From JAMXLL01 sp035279875 (GTDB taxonomy: Bacteria; Desulfobacterota; Binatia; Binatales; Binataceae): a stretch of DNA of 26,240 bases. This document shows positions 24,125-26,240 of this stretch, piece by piece (positions within the stretch are counted from its first letter, which is position 1; every line of letters starts with the position of its first letter). Location of the stretch: contig DATEGX010000357.1 in NCBI GenBank assembly GCA_035279875.1, positions 1 to 26,240 of the forward strand, in the 5' to 3' direction. Below the pieces are notes generated by a model. The model was not told the origin of the DNA, made no database searches, and worked only from the letters and a program-made list of their open reading frames with translations. A program made the translations under genes and the position numbers.

Positions 24125-24880
24125 TTACTTCCTCGAATTCCTTTGAGCGAGCCAGGCTTCGAAGCGGAGCTCTCCGAGCTGTGCGTCGTCTTCGGGAACC
24201 AGCGTCCGCTCACTCAAACGTGCTCCGGCATAAAGCGCGTTCGGATCGATCACAACCTTGCGCGAGTCGCCCAGTGTCCTCAGGCAGTCGCGAACGAGTT
24301 CATCGAGACGGAACTTCTCGGGGCCGGCCACCTCGACTATGCCGTTCACTGGTGCTCCGACTGAGACTTTTACGACCGCTTTGGCAACATCGTCGGCGGC
24401 CATAGGTTGGATGAGCACAGGTGCAAGATGGACCTGATTTCCCTGGGTGGAGATGTCCGCGATTCCTTTGACGAACTCGAAGAACTGCGTTGCGTGAACG
24501 ATCGAGTATGGCAGGCTTGATTCGGTGATGAGCTTTTCTTGAACGATCTTGGCGCGGAAGTACGGACTCTCGGAGAGCCGCTGGGTACCTACAACAGACA
24601 GCGCAGCGAGGTGTGCGACTCCAGCGGCAGCGCCATATTTGAGAAGATTGCTGGTCGACGTCTTGAAGAACTCCATCGCCGGCTGTTCCTCGAAGGAGGG
24701 CGAGTTCGAGACGTCGACGATTACCCGGGCGCCCTTTAACACTTCAGCCAGTCCCTGACCTGTAAGCGTGTTCACGCCCGTGCTCGGTGCAGCCGCCACG
24801 GCCTCGTGGCCGTGCTCGGTGAGCCTGCTCACCACTTTCGACCCAATGAGACCGGTTCCGCCAATAACTACGATTTTCAT
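24125..24880 (-). CDS. NmrA-like NAD(P)-binding oxidoreductase
   Basis: A 251-residue atypical short-chain dehydrogenase / NmrA-type protein with a Rossmann fold. The nucleotide-binding motif is MKIVVIGGTGLIGSKVV (GGTGLIG at 7-13). The later NLLKYGAAAGVAHLAALSVVG and SPYFRAKIVQEKLI segments are typical of COG0702. Some members are reductases and others only sense NADP redox state. ATG at 24880 follows AGAGGA with six-base spacing; a start 24 bases earlier has no support. It precedes the LigM-like gene after a 175-base gap. An 18-bp palindrome lies 39 bases upstream. Confidence 0.9.
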   Translation of the reverse strand: MKIVVIGGTGLIGSKVVSRLTEHGHEAVAAAPSTGVNTLTGQGLAEVLKGARVIVDVSNSPSFEEQPAMEFFKTSTSNLLKYGAAAGVAHLAALSVVGTQRLSESPYFRAKIVQEKLITESSLPYSIVHATQFFEFVKGIADISTQGNQVHLAPVLIQPMAADDVAKAVVKVSVGAPVNGIVEVAGPEKFRLDELVRDCLRTLGDSRKVVIDPNALYAGARLSERTLVPEDDAQLGELRFEAWLAQRNSRK

Positions 24881-24918
24881 GGCTGTCCTCTCGCTTGCTC
24901 GCAATTGAGCCCGACGAG

Positions 24919-24936
24919 TCCGAGAAATTTCTCGGA
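24919..24936. repeat. 18-bp perfect palindrome upstream of the NmrA-like gene
   Basis: TCCGAGAAATTTCTCGGA is self-complementary over all 18 bases. It is 39-56 bases upstream of the NmrA-like start and 68 bases after the cupin stop on the same strand. No T-run follows on the minus strand, so an operator for a TetR/MarR-like dimer is more plausible than a terminator. No such regulator is in the window. Confidence 0.55.
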
Positions 24937-25003
24937 GACGGAGGCTTTTCCGGAAATGAGTGATCTACATCTCAGATTATGGTCAGCGGCTCCGCCGCCG
25001 AGG

Positions 25004-25402
25004 CTACTTCACCGGAATCAAAACCGGGGCATTCTTGTCTTTAAGCAAGACCACCAGGAACCTGGCCGGCTTCGTCTTGCTCGCGTTGCGGCTAACCGTG
25101 TGGATATCGTTGGGGCCTTCATAAAATGTCTGTCCGGGCGTCAGGGTTACCGGCTTCTCGCCGTTCAGGCCCATCACGATGCTGCCTTCCAGCACATAGA
25201 CCAGGGCGTGCGCGTTGTGGCGGTGGGCCCCGTCATGACCACCCGGAGGATAATCGACCGTTATCATGAGGAGTTCTTTGCCCGGAACATCCGCCAACGG
25301 TTTCGTCATCAGCGGAGTGACCTTTGCACCCTGGGCAAAGAGCGGACCGCACACGACGAACGTGCTGCACACGACCAACAATATGAGCAGAAGTTTCTTC
25401 AT
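25004..25402 (-). CDS. Exported cupin-domain protein
   Basis: A 132-residue protein with a Sec signal peptide (MKKLLLILLVVCSTFVVCGP, probable cleavage near LFAQ at 21-24) and one cupin barrel. Cupin motif 1 is GAHRHNAHALVYVLEG (His60, His62) and motif 2 is PGQTFYEGPNDIHTV (His101); these histidines would bind a metal. The glutamate usual in motif 1 is not in its usual place, so the metal set may be His-only. Periplasmic cupins of this type have no assigned reaction. AGGAG lies about 11 bases before ATG 25402. It is upstream of the NmrA-like gene on the same strand. Confidence 0.9.
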   Translation of the reverse strand: MKKLLLILLVVCSTFVVCGPLFAQGAKVTPLMTKPLADVPGKELLMITVDYPPGGHDGAHRHNAHALVYVLEGSIVMGLNGEKPVTLTPGQTFYEGPNDIHTVSRNASKTKPARFLVVLLKDKNAPVLIPVK

Positions 25403-25872
25403 CGCTAGTTTGCTCCTAATCCTATGTGCCGCGAGTTGATACGCATCCCCGAGACCGTCGATCTTGGCGCGAAGTGCGCTCCGGCAGCAGCCACTCGAGC
25501 TTCCTGCCTCAAACTCCCGCTATCGCTCTCCATAGCGGCGTCTTCCGGCATCACCTGAAAGTACGGGCGAGTTAGGATTAACTCGCCTGATCGTGACGCT
25601 CTTCGCTTTCCATCAAGTAGTGTGGCGTCCCAAAAGTGAGTTTAGTTAGTCTACCAAACTGCCCAGTCTTGACGGCTGAGAAATTACCTTTCGGCCGAAA
25701 TGTATTTGCGGGAGACCAGACTCTAGCAGACCCTACCGTCTATCCGAAACCGATTGCATCATCATAGCGCCAGCGTTTCTCAAAGTTCTGGCCGCGGCGT
25801 TCTGAGTTGTATTGACGCCACAGTCAAATTCGATCCGGATTGAGACAACCGCGGCGTGCCGCGGGCAAACTT
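25403..25872. other. Gene-free region between cupin and NTF2-like genes
   Basis: About 470 bases with no gene I can support; open frames here are short and without features. It contains an inverted repeat CCGCTAT-N8-ATAGCGG (25517-25538) without a T-run. The composition is less GC-rich than the flanking genes. The cupin promoter and the 3' end of the NTF2-like transcript must lie here. Confidence 0.5.
25517..25538. repeat. Inverted repeat CCGCTAT-N8-ATAGCGG
   Basis: Seven-base perfect arms flank an eight-base loop about 115 bases upstream of the cupin start. It could be an operator or an RNA hairpin. No terminator tail is present on either strand. Confidence 0.35.
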
Positions 25873-26240
25873 TTATTCTTTGCCGACGCTTTCTTTCCAG
25901 CGCGCCATCATGCTGTTGGCCGGCAACGATTCGTCGCGCACCTTGCGTGCCGTTTCGATGCCCGCGATCGGCAGCTTGCCAGGTTCGAGCGCGCCGACCT
26001 GCACCAGAGCGCTCGCCTGGTCCCAGTAGATATGCTCGTTGTAGAGCTTGTCGCCGCGAAATTGCACTATTGCGACCGTCGGAATCTCGACGTATTTGCC
26101 AGTCGGCTTCACGCCCGGCAGCAGGAAGTCGATCTCGGTGTCATGGGTGAAACACAACAACAATTCCTCGACCAGACGATCAGCGCCAACCGTCCGCGAT
26201 ATCGTGACTATCGTGGTGTCGGGCGGCAGTCGCGGGATGA
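25873..26240 (-). CDS. NTF2-like (SnoaL/ester cyclase type) protein, 5' end cut by window
   Basis: The frame is open from the window edge (26238) to TAA at 25873, giving about 121 C-terminal residues; the true start lies outside. The sequence DRLVEELLLCFTHDTEIDF, then KYVEIPTVAIVQFRGDKLYN and EHIYWDQASALVQVG, is typical of SnoaL-like / NTF2-like domains. In many bacteria this domain is a stand-alone protein, and in some it is fused behind a dienelactone hydrolase (carboxymethylenebutenolidase) domain. Which form this is cannot be seen here. The reaction is unknown. No ATG at 26163 is needed: that position is an internal TTG. Confidence 0.85.
   Translation of the reverse strand, partial: IPRLPPDTTIVTISRTVGADRLVEELLLCFTHDTEIDFLLPGVKPTGKYVEIPTVAIVQFRGDKLYNEHIYWDQASALVQVGALEPGKLPIAGIETARKVRDESLPANSMMARWKESVGKE

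Noticed and set aside
23950..24213. 88-residue N-terminal extension of the LigM-like protein
   Set aside because: It overlaps the NmrA-like gene, has no ribosome-binding site at its start and no similarity to LigM or DesA.

Overview
The window is about 26 kb of GC-rich chromosomal DNA from a Gram-negative bacterium. The evidence for that is an RND efflux permease with its periplasmic adaptor, proteins with Sec signal peptides, and an MscS channel with a large periplasmic domain. Gene content (type I glutamine synthetase, adjacent rplM-rpsI, Tad pilus ATPase and platform genes, a DUF1646 transporter, a LigM-type O-demethylase) would suit a soil or groundwater lineage formerly called Deltaproteobacteria, such as Desulfobacterota or Binatota. 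That placement is an inference and is not proven by any marker here. I see no mobile element, CRISPR array or integrase, and both window ends cut through genes.

Layout. Positions 1-2567 (all minus): an ArsR repressor, an AHSA1-type SRPBCC protein and a DUF899 thioredoxin-like protein form a small cassette behind a sharp, apparently leaderless promoter. Upstream lie a short QueG-like iron-sulfur protein and a single-domain response regulator. Positions 2959-7445 (plus): four tightly packed Tad genes, tadZ/cpaE, tadA/cpaF, tadB and tadC, without pilin, secretin, CpaB or prepilin peptidase. Positions 7526-12441 (minus): a large MscS channel, a small exported protein and glnA; the last two have clear intrinsic terminators. 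Positions 12940-15608: a DUF1646 transporter diverges from an acyl-CoA dehydrogenase, followed by a membrane-anchored FxLYD-like protein. Positions 15968-17512: an XRE regulator converges on tRNA-Asp(GTC)-rplM-rpsI. Positions 17773-22138 (plus): an RND permease and adaptor. Positions 22148-26240 (minus): a second SRPBCC protein, a LigM-like tetrahydrofolate-dependent demethylase, an NmrA-like oxidoreductase, an exported cupin and the 3' part of an NTF2-like gene.

How the genes work together. The Tad genes encode the cytoplasmic motor, the platform and a localisation protein, so the fibre and outer-membrane parts must be encoded elsewhere. The RND pair lacks its own outer-membrane channel and must share one. 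The LigM/SRPBCC/NmrA/cupin run looks like an accessory catabolic or detoxification cluster, possibly for methoxylated aromatics. The other genes are mostly housekeeping. The least ordinary points are the degenerate P-loop of TadZ, the missing TM10 lysine of the RND pump, the ArsR promoter architecture, and several perfect palindromes in control regions.
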